A stretch of 64,000 nucleotides of DNA, taken from Saturnia japonica. Taxonomy: Eukaryota > Arthropoda > Insecta > Lepidoptera > Saturniidae. The stretch is taken from contig CM065304.1 in NCBI GenBank assembly GCA_033032175.1, positions 4,898,001 to 4,962,000 on the forward strand, written 5' to 3'. The first letter of the stretch is position 1. Every line of letters begins with the position of its first letter. Below the pieces are notes generated by a model, which worked only from the letters and a program-made list of their open reading frames with translations, made no database searches and was not told the DNA's origin. Both the position numbers and the translations under genes were made by a program. Shown piece by piece: positions 1-13,645 of this stretch.

Positions 1-1124
1 ATATAAGAAATTGTTTTTATTTTTTTCCTCTTATATTCCCTGAACTTGCTTATCGTTTGTCCGGGGTTCTGTAATTCCACATTAATTTGGAACGAAAAGA
101 TTTCATATTTAAAACTGAAATTTTCCTTTATTCTGTCATATCAAATTTCTTTGTTCTCTCATCCATAACCTAATATCAATTTTCCGTGTTTTCATTTTAT
201 AAAAAACAAAATTTATTCAATAAAATTTCCAAATCCATAAAAATATTTTTAATACCTTCGAACTGCCTTATATAAAATTTTGGTTTTTGTTATTTGTTTT
301 CGATAAGTTCGACAATTTTCATTTTTTCGCGAAAATTTTTATATCACTTTAAATTTTTGAATGATATAAAAATATTTGTTTATTTTTTTTCCTCTTATAT
401 TCCCTGAACTTGCTTATCGTTGTTCGGGGGTCCTCTTTAACCACATAATTCAATAATAAGTAAGATTTTAAAATTTTCTGAAAATTTCTTTTAATCTGTC
501 ATATCAAATTTCTTTGTTCTCTTATCCATAACCTAATATCAATTTTCCTAAAATTTTCATTTTATAAAAACAAATTTATTAAAAAATTTTTGATTATCAA
601 AACTTGAATTTTATACTGGTGCATTATAAATTTTTTTATTTGTTATTTGTTTTCGATAAGTTCGACAATTTTCATTTTTTCGCGAAAATTTTTATATCAA
701 CTTTATTGAATGATATAAGAAATATTTGTTTATTTTTTTTCCTGTTAATTCCCCGAACTTGCTTATCGTTGTTCGGGGGTCCTCTTAATAATACACCTTA
801 ATTCAATAATAAGTAAGATTTTAAAATTTTCGAAAATTTCCTTTAATCTGTCATATCAAATTTCTTTGTTCTCTCATCCATAACCTAATATCAATTTTCC
901 GTGTTTTCATTTATCAAAAACAAAAATTTATTCAAAAAAATTTTCGATTATCAAAACTTGAATTTATACTGCCTGCATTATAAATTTTGGTTTTTGTTAT
1001 TTGTTTCCGATAAGTTCGACAATTTTCATTTTTCTCGCGAAAATTTTTAATGTTTACAATTTATTGAATGATATAAGAAATATTTGTTTATTTTTTTTCC
1101 TGTTAATTCCCTGAAATTCGTTCC
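1..1124. repeat. Diverged edge variant of the satellite, ~354-bp period
   Basis: Three imperfect units follow one another. The landmark CGATAAGTTCGACAATTTTC begins at 301, 654 and 1008, giving spacings of 353 and 354 bp. Order of landmarks (a TTTATTTT tract, a CTTGCTTATCG block, GTCATATCAAATT, ATAACCTAATATCAATT) matches the main satellite, but the units are shorter and lack the GTCGCGGCGGTCC block until about 1125. The region is very AT-rich. It is either an old edge variant of the array or a poorly polished consensus of collapsed copies; the three units agree with each other, which favours a real variant. Confidence 0.6.
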
Positions 1125-2849
1125 CTTCTGTCGCGGCGGTCCATCTGTAATAGGGTCCACACCTTAGGGATTCTGGAATCGAATATAGATAATTGCATAT
1201 TTAAAATTTTCTGTCTTAAATATTTCCTTGGTATAGTCGTGTCTTATATCGAAATGTTCGTTTAGTTCTGCTCTATCCTATAACACAATAATATCAATTA
1301 GTTACCGTAAAAGATTTTCGATATTTCACCGAAAAACTGAAAATTTACTTCAAAAAATTTACCTACAGATCCATATACAAATATCTTGTTCATATACCTT
1401 CGATACATAGCCGTGTTATATATCAAATTCTTTGTCTCGTCTTGCTTCATCTTGTTATATAAAAAGAAGATACAGTTACAGTACTAGATTTTCGATTTTT
1501 CATCGAAAAAACTGAAAATTTTTATACTCGACTTTGACAATTTATATAGAACTGTATATAAGAAATATGTTGTTTATTTTTGTGGCTCCTCGTTGATAGT
1601 GGTCCCCCGCACACATTGCTGTCATCGCTTGTGTCGCGGCGGTCCATCTGTAATAGAAATTCACTAAAATCATTAAATTACACTTTTTCACACTTACCAT
1701 CGAAACTACCAACAGCATACCTACTTTTATAATTTCAGTACATTCCTTATAACCTCCCTGATCCGAGAACACCTTTCCTTTCTCGCTACTCCTACTAGAA
1801 GTTAGTCATCAAACTGATTTTTTTAGAACACAGAGAGACTCTCCTTACCGTAACTACCTCAGTCAGTCCACACCTTAGGGATTGTGGAATCGAATATACA
1901 TAATTGCATATTCCTTGGTATAGTCGTGTCTTATATCGAAATGTTCGTTTAGTTCTGCTCTATCCTATAACACAATAATATCAATTAGTTACCGTAAAAG
2001 ATTTTCGATAATTCATCGAAAAACAGAAAATTTACTTCAAAAAAATTTACCTACAGATCCATATACAAATATCTTGTTCACATACCTTCGATACATAGCC
2101 CTGTCATATATCAAATTCTTCGTCTCGTCTTGCTTCATCTTGTTATACAAAAACAAGATACAGTTACAGTACTAGATTTTCGATTTTTCATCGAAAAAAC
2201 TGAAAATTTTTATACTCGACTTTGACAATTTATATAGAACTGTATATAAGAAATATGTTGTTTATTTTTGTGGTTCCTCGTTGATAGTGGTCCCTCGCAC
2301 ACATTGCTGTCATCGCTTCTGTCGCGGCGGTCCATCTGTAATAGGGTCCACACCTTAGGGATTCTGGAATCGAATATAGATAATTGCATATTTAAAATTT
2401 TCTGTCTTAAATATTTCCTTGGTATAGTCGTGTCTTATTACGAAATGTTCGTTTAGTTCTGCTCTATCCTATAACACAATAATATCAATTAGTTACCGTA
2501 AAAGATTTTCGATATTTCACCGAAAAACTGAAAATTTACTTCAAAAAAATTTACCTACAGATCCATATACAAATATCTTGTTCAATACCTTCGATACATA
2601 GCCGTGTTATATATCAAATTCTTTGTCTCGTCTTGCTTCATCTTGTTATATAAAAACAAGATACAGTTACAGTACTAGATTTTCGATTTTTCATCGAAAA
2701 AACTGAAAATTTTTATACTCGACTTTGACAATTTATATAGAACTGTATATAAGAAATATGTTGTTTATTTTTGTGGTTCCTCGTTGGTAGTGGTCCCCCG
2801 CACACATTGCTGTCATCGCTTGTGTCGCGGCGGTCCATCTGTAATAGAA

Positions 2850-3062
2850 ATTCCAAACAAAACCTTTTAATTCCTGGAAATCCCGAAATTTATAAATAAT
2901 TCCATAATTTAAAATTTTTTCTGTTCCTTAAATTATTTCCTTTTTTGGAAGTTCCTTGTCTTATATCCCAAAATTGTTCGTTTAAGTTTCCTTGGTTATC
3001 CTTATAACAAATTTCAATTTTATTTAACCTAAAAATTTTCCGGAAAATTTAATTTCATCGAA
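2850..3062. repeat. Scrambled A-type unit segment
   Basis: Between clean unit sequences the order of A-unit landmarks is kept, but almost every word carries insertions, deletions and doubled letters (for example CCTTAAATTATTTCCTTTTT where A has CTTAAATATTTCCTTGG). This pattern looks like a low-accuracy consensus of raw long reads rather than evolutionary divergence. The same behaviour is seen at 5085-5300. Confidence 0.55.
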
Positions 3063-5084
3063 AAACTGAAAATTTACTTCAAAAAAATTTACCTACAGAT
3101 CCATATACAAATATCTTGTTCACATACCTTCGATACATAGCCGTGTCATATATCAAATTCTTCGTCTCGTCTTGCTTCATCTTGTTATACAAAAACAAGA
3201 TACAGTTACAGTACTAGATTTTCGATTTTTCATCGAAAAAACTGAAAATTTTTATACTCGACTTTGACAATTTATATAGAACTGTATATAAGAAATATGT
3301 TGTTTATTTTTGTGGTTCCTCGTTGATAGTGGTCCCTCGCACACATTGCTGTCATCGCTTGTGTCGCGGCGGTCCATCTGTAATAGAGTCCACACCTTAG
3401 GGATTCTGGAATCGAATATAGATAATTGCATATTTAAAATTTTCTGTCTTAAATATTTCCTTGGTATAGTCGTGTCTTATATCGAAATGTTCGTTTAGTT
3501 CTGCTCTATCCTATAACACAATAATATCAATTAGTTACCGTAAAAGATTTTCGATAATTCATCGAAAAACAGAAAATTTACTTCAAAAAAATTTACCTAC
3601 AGATCCATATACAAATATCTTGTTCACATACCTTCGATACATAGCCGTGTCATATATCAAATTCTTCGTCTCGTCTTGCTTCATCTTGTTATACAAAAAC
3701 AAGATACAGTTACAGTACTGATTTTCGATTTTTCATCAAAAAACTGAAAATTTTTATACTCGACTTTGACAATTTATATAGAACTGTATATAAGAAATAT
3801 GTTGTTTATTTTTGTGGCTCCTCGTTGATAGTGGTCCCCGCACACATTGCTGTCATCGCTTGTGTCGCGGCGGTCCATCTGTAATAGAAATTCACTAAAA
3901 TCATTAAATTACACTTTTTCACACTTACCATCGAAACTACCAACAGCATACCTACTTTTATAATTTCAGTACATTCCTTATAACTCCCTGATCCGAGAAA
4001 CACCTTTCCTTTCTCGCTACTCCTACTAGAAGTTAGTCATCAAACTGATTTTTTTAGAACACAGAGAGACTCTCCTTACCGTAACTACCTCAATCAGTCC
4101 ACACCTTAGGGATTGTGGAATCGAATATACATAATTGCATATTCCTTGGTATAGTCGTGTCTTATATCGAAATGTTCGTTTAGTTCTGCTCTATCCTATA
4201 ACACAATAATATCAATTAGTTACCGTAAAAGATTTTCGATATTTCATCGAAAAACTGAACATTTACTTCAAAAAAATTTACCTATAGATCCATATACAAA
4301 TATCTTGTTCACATACCTTCGATACATAGCCGTGTCATATATCAAATTCTTTGTCTCATCTTGCTTCATCTTGTTATATAAAAACAAGATACAGTTACAG
4401 TACTAGATTTTCGATTTTTCATCGAAAAAACTGAAAATTTTTATACTCGACTTTGACAATTTATATAGAACTGTATATAAGAAATATGTTGTTTATTTTT
4501 GTGGTTCCTCGTTGATAGTGGTCCCTCGCACACATTGCTGTCATCGCTTCTGTCGCGGCGGTCCATCTGTAATAGGGTCCACACCTTAGGGATTCTGGAA
4601 TCGAATATAGATAATTGCATATTTAAAATTTTCTGTCTTAAATATTTCCTTGGTATAGTCGTGTCTTATATCGAAATGTTCGTTTAGTTCTGCTCTATCC
4701 TATAACACAATAATATCAATTAGTTACCGTAAAAGATTTTCGATATTTCACCGAAAAACTGAAAATTTACTTCAAAAAAATTTACCTACAGATCCATATA
4801 CAAATATCTTGTTCAATACCTTCGATACATAGCCGTGTTATATATCAAATTCTTTGTCTCGTCTTGCTTCATCTTGTTATATAAAAACAAGATACAGTTA
4901 CAGTACTAGATTTTCGATTTTTCATCGAAAAAACTGAAAATTTTTATACTCGACTTTGACAATTTATATAGAACTGTATATAAGAAATATGTTGTTTATT
5001 TTTGTGGTTCCTCGTTGATAGTGGTCCCCGCACACATTGCTGTCATCGCTTGTGTCGCGGCGGTCCATCTGTAATAGAAATTCC

Positions 5085-5300
5085 AAAACCTTAAAATTTT
5101 CCCTTAATCGAAATAAAAGATAATTTTATAATTTAAAATTTTTTCCCTGTCCAAAATTTCCTTTGGTATTCTGGTTTATATCAAATGTTTTTCCGGGTTT
5201 TAGTTCCTGCTCCAACCCTTAATTTAACAAATAATAATTCAATTTTGGTTACCTTTAAAAGGATTTTTTTCCAATAATTCAAATTCCGAAAAACCAAAGA
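5085..5300. repeat. Scrambled A-type unit segment
   Basis: As at 2850-3062: a locally noisy version of an A unit flanked by clean unit sequence on both sides, with extra letters in homopolymer-like runs. Likely an unpolished consensus. Confidence 0.55.
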
Positions 5301-6789
5301 AAATTTACTTCAAAAAAATTTACCTACAGATCCATATACAAATATCTTGTTCACATACCTTCGATACATAGCCGTGTCATATATCAAATTCTTCGTCTCG
5401 TCTTGCTTCATCTTGTTATACAAAAACAAGATACAGTTACAGTACTGATTTTCGATTTTTCATCAAAAAACTGAAAATTTTTATACTCGACTTTGACAAT
5501 TTATATAGAACTGTATATAAGAAATATGTTGTTTATTTTTGTGGCTCCTCGTTGATAGTGGTCCCCCGCACACATTGCTGTCATCGCTTGTGTCGCGGCG
5601 GTCCATCTGTAATAGAAATTCACTAAAATCATTAAATTACCTTTTTCACACTTACCATCGAAACTACCAACAGCATACCTACTTTTATAATTTCAGTACA
5701 TTCCTTATAACCTCCCTGATCCGAGAACACCTTTCCTTTCTCGCTACTCCTACTAGAAGTTAGTCATCAAACTGATTTTTTTAGAACACAGAGAGACTCT
5801 CCTTACCGTAACTACCTCAATCAGTCCACACCTTAGGGATTGTGGAATCGAATATACATAATTGCATATTCCTTGGTATAGTCGTGTCTTATATCGAAAT
5901 GTTCGTTTAGTTCTGCTCTATCCTATAACACAATAATATCAATTAGTTACCGTAAAAGATTTTCGATATTTCATCGAAAAACTGAACATTTACTTCAAAA
6001 AAATTTACCTATAGATCCATATACAAATATCTTGTTCACATACCTTCGATACATAGCCGTGTCATATATCAAATTCTTTGTCTCATCTTGCTTCATCTTG
6101 TTATATAAAAACAAGATACAGTTACAGTACTAGATTTTCGATTTTTCATCGAAAAAACTGAAAATTTTTATACTCGACTTTGACAATTTATATAGAACTG
6201 TATATAAGAAATATGTTGTTTATTTTTGTGGTTCCTCGTTGATAGTGGTCCCTCGCACACATTGCTGTCATCGCTTGTGTCGCGGCGGTCCATCTGTAAT
6301 AGAGTCCACACCTTAGGGATTCTGGAATCGAATATAGATAATTGCATATTTAAAATTTTCTGTCTTAAATATTTCTTTGGTATAGTCGTGTCTTATATCG
6401 AAATGTTCGTTTAGTTCTGCTCTATCCTATAACACAATAATATCAATTAGTTACCGTAAAAGATTTTCGATATTCACGAAAAACAGAAAATTTACTTCAA
6501 AAAATTTACCTACAGATCCATATACAAATATCTTGTTCAATACCTTCGATACATAGCCGTGTCATATATCAAATTCTTCGTCTCGTCTTGCTTCATCTTG
6601 TTATACAAAAACAAGATACAGTTACAGTACTAGATTTTCGATTTTTCATCGAAAAAACTGAAAATTTTTATACTCGACTTTGACAATTTATATAGAACTG
6701 TATATAAGAAATATGTTGTTTATTTTTGTGGTCCTCGTTGATAGTGGTCCCTCGCACACATTGCTGTCATCGCTTGTGTCGCGGCGGTC

Positions 6790-7500
6790 CATCTGTAATA
6801 GAAACACCTAAGGATTCAATTAATATAGATTTCATATTTAAAACTTCTTAAATATTTCTTTTATATCGCTTATTCGAAATTTCTTTAGCTGCTTATCCTA
6901 TAAAAATAATATCAATTGTTAGTAAAAGATTTTCGTAATTCTCAAACAGTTACTTAAAAATTTACCTCGACATATACAAATTCTTGTTCATCCTTCGTCA
7001 TAGCCGTGTCATATATCAAATTCCGTCTCGTCTTGTTCATCTTGTTATACAAAAAAGATACATTCAGTACTAGATTTTCGATTTTCATCGAAAAACTGAA
7101 AATTTTTATTCCTTGACAATTTAATAGCTGTATATAGAAATAGTTGTTTATTTTTTGGCTCCTCGTTATACCCCACAATGTTCATCTGTTCCGGTCCATT
7201 TTGAATTCACTAAAACTTAAAATTTTTCACACTTTACCATCAAACTACCAAAGCAAATACTTTTATAATTTCGTACATTCCTTATAATCCCTGATCCAAC
7301 ACTTTCCTTTCTCGCTCTCCACTAGAATTATAAAAATTTTTTTAGAACACAGAAGACTCTCCTTACCGTAACTTTTCAATCAGTACACCTTAATTTGAAT
7401 CGAAAACTTTGCATATTCCTTTATAGCTGTTTATATCGAAAATGTTGTTTAGTTCTGCTCTTCCTATAACACTAATATCAATTAGTTACCGTAAAAATTT
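6790..7500. repeat. Noisy A/B unit stretch with many small deletions
   Basis: All landmarks of one A unit end and one B unit are in order, but dozens of 1-4-base deletions occur (for example CCTCGTTATACCCCACAATG instead of the usual CCTCGTTGATAGTGG...CACATTG). Clean sequence resumes near 7500. Best explained by a consensus built from too few or too divergent reads. Confidence 0.55.
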
Positions 7501-9439
7501 TCGATATTTCATCGAAAAACTGAACATTTACTTCAAAAAAATTTACCTAAATCCATATACAAATATCTTGTTCACATACCTTCGATACATAGCCGTGTAT
7601 ATATCAAATTCTTGTCTCATCTTGCTTCATCTTGTTATAAAAAACAAGATACAGTTACAGTACTAGATTTTCGATTTTTCATCGAAAAAACTGAAAATTT
7701 TTATACTCGACTTTGACAATTTATATAGAACTGTATATAAGAAATATGTTGTTTATTTTTGTGGTCCTCGTTGATAGTGGTCCCCGCACACATTGCTGTC
7801 ATCGCTTGTGTCGCGGCGGTCCATCTGTAATAGATCCACACCTTAGGGATTCTGGAATCGAAATAGATAACTATTTAAATTTTGTCAAATATTTCCTTGG
7901 TATAGTCGTGTCTTATATCGAAATGTTCGTTTAGTTCTGCTCTATCCTATAACACAATAATATCAATTAGTTACCGTAAAAGATTTTCGATAATTCATCG
8001 AAAAACGAAAATTTACTTCAAAAAAATTTACCTACAGATCCATATACAAATATCTTGTTCACATACCTTCGATACATAGCCGTGTCATATATCAAATTCT
8101 TCGTCTCGTCTTGCTTCATCTTGTTATACAAAAACAAGATACAGTTACAGTACTAGATTTTCGATTTTTCATCGAAAAAACTGAAAATTTTTATACTCGA
8201 CTTTGACAATTTATATAGAACTGTATATAAGAAATATGTTGTTTATTTTTGTGGTTCCTCGTTGATAGTGGTCCCTCGCACACATTGCTGTCATCGCTTG
8301 TGTCGCGGCGGTCCATCTGTAATAGAGTCCACACCTTAGGGATTCTGGAATCGAATATAGATAATTGCATATTTAAAATTTTCTGTCTTAAATATTTCTT
8401 TGGTATAGTCGTGTCTTATATCGAAATGTTCGTTTAGTTCTGCTCTATCCTATAACACAATAATATCAATTAGTTACCGTAAAAGATTTTCGATAATTCA
8501 TCGAAAAACGAAAATTTACTTCAAAAAAATTTACCTACAGATCCATATACAAATATCTTGTTCACATACCTTCGATACATAGCCGTGTCATATATCAAAT
8601 TCTTCGTCTCGTCTTGCTTCATCTTGTTATACAAAAAAAGATACAGTTACAGTACTGATTTTCGATTTTTCATCGAAAAAACTGAAAATTTTTATACTCG
8701 ACTTTGACAATTTATATAGAACTGTATATAAGAAATATGTTGTTTATTTTTGTGGCTCCTCGTTGATAGTGGTCCCCCGCACACATTGCTGTCATCGCTT
8801 GTGTCGCGGCGGTCCATCTGTAATAGAAATTCACTAAAATCATTAAATTACACTTTTTCACACTTACCATCGAAACTACCAACAGCATACCTACTTTTAT
8901 AATTTCAGTACATTCCTTATAACCTCCCTGATCCGAGAACACCTTTCCTTTCTCGCTACTCCTACTAGAAGTTAGTCATCAAACTGATTTTTTTAGAACA
9001 CAGAGAGACTCTCCTTACCGTAACTACCTCAATCAGTCCACACCTTAGGGATTGTGGAATCGAATATACATAATTGCATATTCCTTGGTATAGTCGTGTC
9101 TTATATCGAAATGTTCGTTTAGTTCTGCTCTATCCTATAACACAATAATATCAATTAGTTACCGTAAAAGATTTTCGATATTTCATCGAAAAACTGAACA
9201 TTTACTTCAAAAAAATTTACCTATAGATCCATATACAAATATCTTGTTCACATACCTTCGATACATAGCCGTGTCATATATCAAATTCTTTGTCTCTCTT
9301 GCTTCATCTTGTTATATAAAAAACAAGATACAGTTACAGTACTAGATTTTCGATTTTTCATCGAAAAAACTGAAAATTTTTATACTCGACTTTGACAATT
9401 TATATAGAACTGTATATAAGAAATATGTTGTTTATTTTT

Positions 9440-10127
9440 GTGGCTCCTCGTTGATAGTGGTCCCCCGCACACATTGCTGTCATCGCTTGTGTCGCGGCGG
9501 TCCATCTGTAATAGAAATTCACTAAAATCATTAAATTACACTTTTTCACACTTACCATCGAAACTACCAACAGCATACCTACTTTTATAAGTTCAGTACA
9601 TTCCTTATAACCTCCCTGATCCGAGAACACCTTTCCTTTCTCGCTACTCCTACTAGAAGTTAGTCATCAAACTGATTTTTTTAGAACACAGAGAGACTCT
9701 CCTTACCGTAACTACCTCAGTCAGTCCACACCTTAGGGATTGTGGAATCGAATATATATAATTGCATATTCCTTGGTATAGTCGTGTCTTATATCGAAAT
9801 GTTCGTTTAGTTCTGCTCTATCCTATAACACAATAATATCAATTAGTTACCGTAAAAGATTTTCGATAATTCATCGAAAAACAGAAAATTTACTTCAAAA
9901 AAATTTACCTACAGATCCATATACAAATATCTTGTTCACATACCTTCGATACATAGCCGTGTCATATATCAAATTCTTCGTCTCGTCTTGCTTCATCTTG
10001 TTATACAAAAACAAGATACAGTTACAGTACTCGATTTTCGATTTTTCATCTAAAAAACTGAAAATTTTTATACTCGACTTTGACAATTTATATAGAACTG
10101 TATATAAGAAATATGTTGTTTATTTTT
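9440..10127. repeat. Representative satellite unit, type B (688 bp)
   Basis: Same frame as the A unit, but after CCATCTGTAATAGAAATTCA it carries about 185 bp not present in A (from CACTAAAATCATTAAATTAC to the TACCGTAACTACCTCAGTCA block) before returning to GTCCACACCTTAGGGATTGT. It lacks the CTTAAATA transposon target. On the minus strand the extra part contains AAAAGTAGGTATG, a good 5' splice-site match, about 80 bp upstream of the TTCTATTACAG acceptor-like site. The extra block therefore looks like an exon end plus a small intron inherited from a gene. This is an inference from motifs only. Confidence 0.8.
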
Positions 10128-11971
10128 GTGGCTCCTCGTTGATAGTGGTCCCCCGCACACATTGCTGTCATCGCTTGTGTCGCGGCGGTCCATCTGTAAT
10201 AGAAATTCACTAAAATCATTAAATTACACTTTTTCACACTTACCATCGAAACTACCAACAGCATACCTACTTTTATAATTTCAGTACATTCCTTATAACC
10301 TCCCTGATCCGAGAACACCTTTCCTTTCTCGCTACTCCTACTAGAAGTTAGTCATCAAACTGATTTTTTTAGAACACAGAGAGACTTTCCTTACCGTAAC
10401 TACCTCAGTCAGTCCACACCTTAGGGATTGTGGAATCGAATATACATAATTGCATATTCCTTGTTGGTATAGTCGTGTCTCATATCGAAATGTTCGTTTA
10501 GTTCTGCTCTATCCTATAACACAATAATATCAATTAGTTACCGTAAAAGATTTTCGATATTTCATCGAAAAACTGAACATTTACTTCAAAAAAATTTACC
10601 TACAGATCCATATACAAATATCTTGTTCACATACCTTCGATACATAGCCGTGTCATATATCAAATTCTTCGTCTCGTCTTGCTTCATCTTGTTATACAAA
10701 AACAAGATACAGTTACAGTACTAGATTTTCGATTTTTCATCGAAAAAACTGAAAATTTTTATACTCGACTTTGACAATTTATATAGAACTGTATATAAGA
10801 AATATGTTGTTTATTTTTGTAGTTCCTCGTTGATAGTGGTCCCTCGCACACATTGCTGTCATCGCTTCTGTCGCGGCGGTCCATCTGTAATAGGGTCCAC
10901 ACCTTAGGGATTCTGGAATCGAATATAGATAATTGCATATTTAAAATTTTCTGTCTTAAATATTTCCTTGGTATAGTCGTGTCTTATATCGAAATGTTCG
11001 TTTAGTTCTGCTCTATCCTATAACACAATAATATCAATTAGTTACCGTAAAAGATTTTCGATATTTCATCGAAAAACTGAAAATTTACTTCAAAAAAATT
11101 TACCTACAGATCCATATACAAATATCTTGTTCACATACCTTCGATACATAGCCGTGTCATATATCAAATTCTTCGTCTCGTCTTGCTTCATCTTGTTATA
11201 CAAAAACAAGATACAGTTACAGTACTAGATTTTCGATTTTTCATCGAAAAAACTGAAAATTTTTATACTCGACTTTGACAATTTATATAGAACTGTATAT
11301 AAGAAATATGTTGTTTATTTTTGTAGTTCCTCGTTGATAGTGGTCCCTCGCACACATTGCTGTCATCGCTTCTGTCGCGGCGGTCCATCTGTAATAGGGT
11401 CCACACCTTAGGGATTCTGGAATCGAATATAGATAATTGCATATTTAAAATTTTCTGTCTTAAATATTTCCTTGGTATAGTCGTGTCTTATATCGAAATG
11501 TTCGTTTAGTTCTGCTCTATCCTATAACACAATAATATCAATTAGTTACCGTAAAAGATTTTCGATATTTCATCGAAAAAACTGAAAATTTACTTCAATA
11601 AAATTTACCTACAGATCCATATACAAATATCTTGTTCACATACCTTCGATACATAGCCGTGTCATATATCAAATTCTTCATCTCGTCTTGCTTCATCTTG
11701 TTATACAAAAACAAGATACAGTTACAGTACTAGATTTTCGATTTTTCATCGAAAAAACTGAAAATTTTTATACTCGACTTTGACAATTTATATAGAACTG
11801 TATATAAGAAATATGTTGTTTATTTTTGTGGTTCCTCGTTGATAGTGGTCCTTCGCACACATTGCTGTCATCGCTTCTGTCGTGGCGGTCCATCTGTAAT
11901 AGAGTCCACACCTTAGGGATTGTGGAATCGAATATAGATAATTGCATATTTAAAAATTTCTGTCTTAAATA

Positions 11972-13139
11972 CAAGGTGTCCAGAAAGGGTATCGGGTATT
12001 TCTTTCGCGCCATATTCGAAACGGGGCGTCTAAAGGCTGCGGGGAGGGGTTCGCGGCGTCCGCCATTTTGTGGAGTTTTAGTCACGATGGAACAGTACTC
12101 GGGGACGCATCGCGCATTTTGCGTACGAGCGTATTATCGTAATGGTGATTCAATAGTGACTGCTCAACGTCTCTATCGTGCGGAATATCGTACATGCCAC
12201 GCGCCAAGTGACGATAGCATTAGGAAATGGATCAGGATGTTCGAGAATACAGGTGCGACAGTTAAAATTCAAAACTCTGGTCATCCTCGTTCAGTTCGCG
12301 ATGAAAAAACAATTGAAGAAGTTGAGGCGTCGGTTCGTCAAAATCCGTCTTTATCCATCCGAAAGCGAAGCCAAGCGTTGAACATCAAAAAATCGTCTTT
12401 ACATTCGATTTTAAAGAAAGACTTACATCTAAAAGCTATAAAATTCAATTGGTTCAAGAATTGAAGGATACGGACTATGCTAATCGACTGAATTTTGCGA
12501 ACGAAATGCTGCAGCGATTTAACAACTTTTTTGGGCCGCTATGTCTGCTAAAGGCATAATTGGTCCTTATTTTCATGAAGATCAACGAGGCCGAGCAATT
12601 AATGTGAATAGTGACCGTTATTGCGATATGTTGCGAAATTTTTTGGTCCCAGAGTTGCAGGAGTTTGCAGGTTTCAACTCAAGAACGTGGTTCCAGCAAG
12701 ATGGGGCCACTTGCCATACCTCAAATGACTCAATGGAAGTTGTTAACGAATTATTCCCTAATAAAGTCATTTCGCGAAGGGGTAACATCAACTGACCTCT
12801 CAGAAGCCCCGACCTTAGCCCGCTTGACTATTTTGCATGGGGATACCTTAAAAGTAAGGTTTATCAAAACAATCCGACGAATCTAACCCAGTTAAAGCAA
12901 AACATCAGGTCAGAAATGGCAGCAATATCGATAGCTATGTGTCAACGTGTTATCGCCAATCTTCGTTCCCGTTTAGAAGAGTGCCAGCAACGTAACGGTC
13001 ATCATTTGGATAACATCATCTTTTCCAAATAATTCTCCAATTCATATGCTAATAATAAACAATAAACTTTTTTATTGCATACAAATAATTTTTGCTTCAT
13101 TGAACTTACAAATACCCGATACCCTTTCTGGACACCTTG
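11972..13139 (+). mobile_element. Tc1/mariner-type element, copy 1
   Basis: Inverted ends are perfect over about 29 bp, beginning CAAGGTGTCCAGAAAGGGTA at the left with its complement at the right. The flanking TA at 11970-11971 and 13140-13141 duplicates the single TA of the empty A unit (CTTAAATATTTCC). The transposase frame starts at ATG 12087 and would end at TAA 13030-13032. A 1-base deletion near 12438 (AAAAGCTATAAA for AAAAGCCTATAAA) breaks the N-terminal part, the first catalytic Asp region is missing after about 12530, and TGA replaces the Trp codon near 12793. The element is inactive. Confidence 0.93.
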
Positions 13140-13645
13140 TATTTCCTTGGTATAGTCGTGTCTTATATCGAAATGTTCGTTTAGTTCTGCTCTATCCTAT
13201 AACACAATAATATCAATTAGTTACCGTAAAAGATTTTCGATATTTCATCGAAAAACTGAAAATTTACTTCAAAAAAATTTACCTACAGATCCATATACAA
13301 ATATCTTGTTCACATACCTTCGATACATAGCCGTGTCATATATCAAATTCTTCGTCTTGTCTTGCTTCATCTTGTTATACAAAAACAAGATACAGTTACA
13401 GTACTAGATTTTCGATTTTTCATCGAAAAAACTGAAAATTTTTATACTCGACTTTGACAATTTATATAGAACTGTATATAAGAAATATGTTGTTTATTTT
13501 TGTGGTTCCTCGTTGATAGTGGTCCTTCGCACACATTGCTGTCATCGCTTCTGTCGTGGCGGTCCATCTGTAATAGAGTCCACACCTTAGGGATTGTGGA
13601 ATCGAATATAGATAATTGCATATTTAAAAATTTCTGTCTTAAATA

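Noticed and set aside
9400..9630. A 76-codon minus-strand frame recurring in most B units (also 1542-1772, 8712-8942, 10088-10318, 21520-21750, 23893-24123)
   Set aside because: It runs straight across the intron-like part, its recurrence follows from the repeat itself, and single-base indels in other units break it. No domain is recognisable.
11826..12464. Long frame fusing satellite sequence with transposase N-terminus (212 codons; also 26552-27190 and 17520-18077)
   Set aside because: Chance read-through across the transposon end. The usual start ATG at 12087 gives the family N-terminus, and other copies with the same layout are broken upstream.
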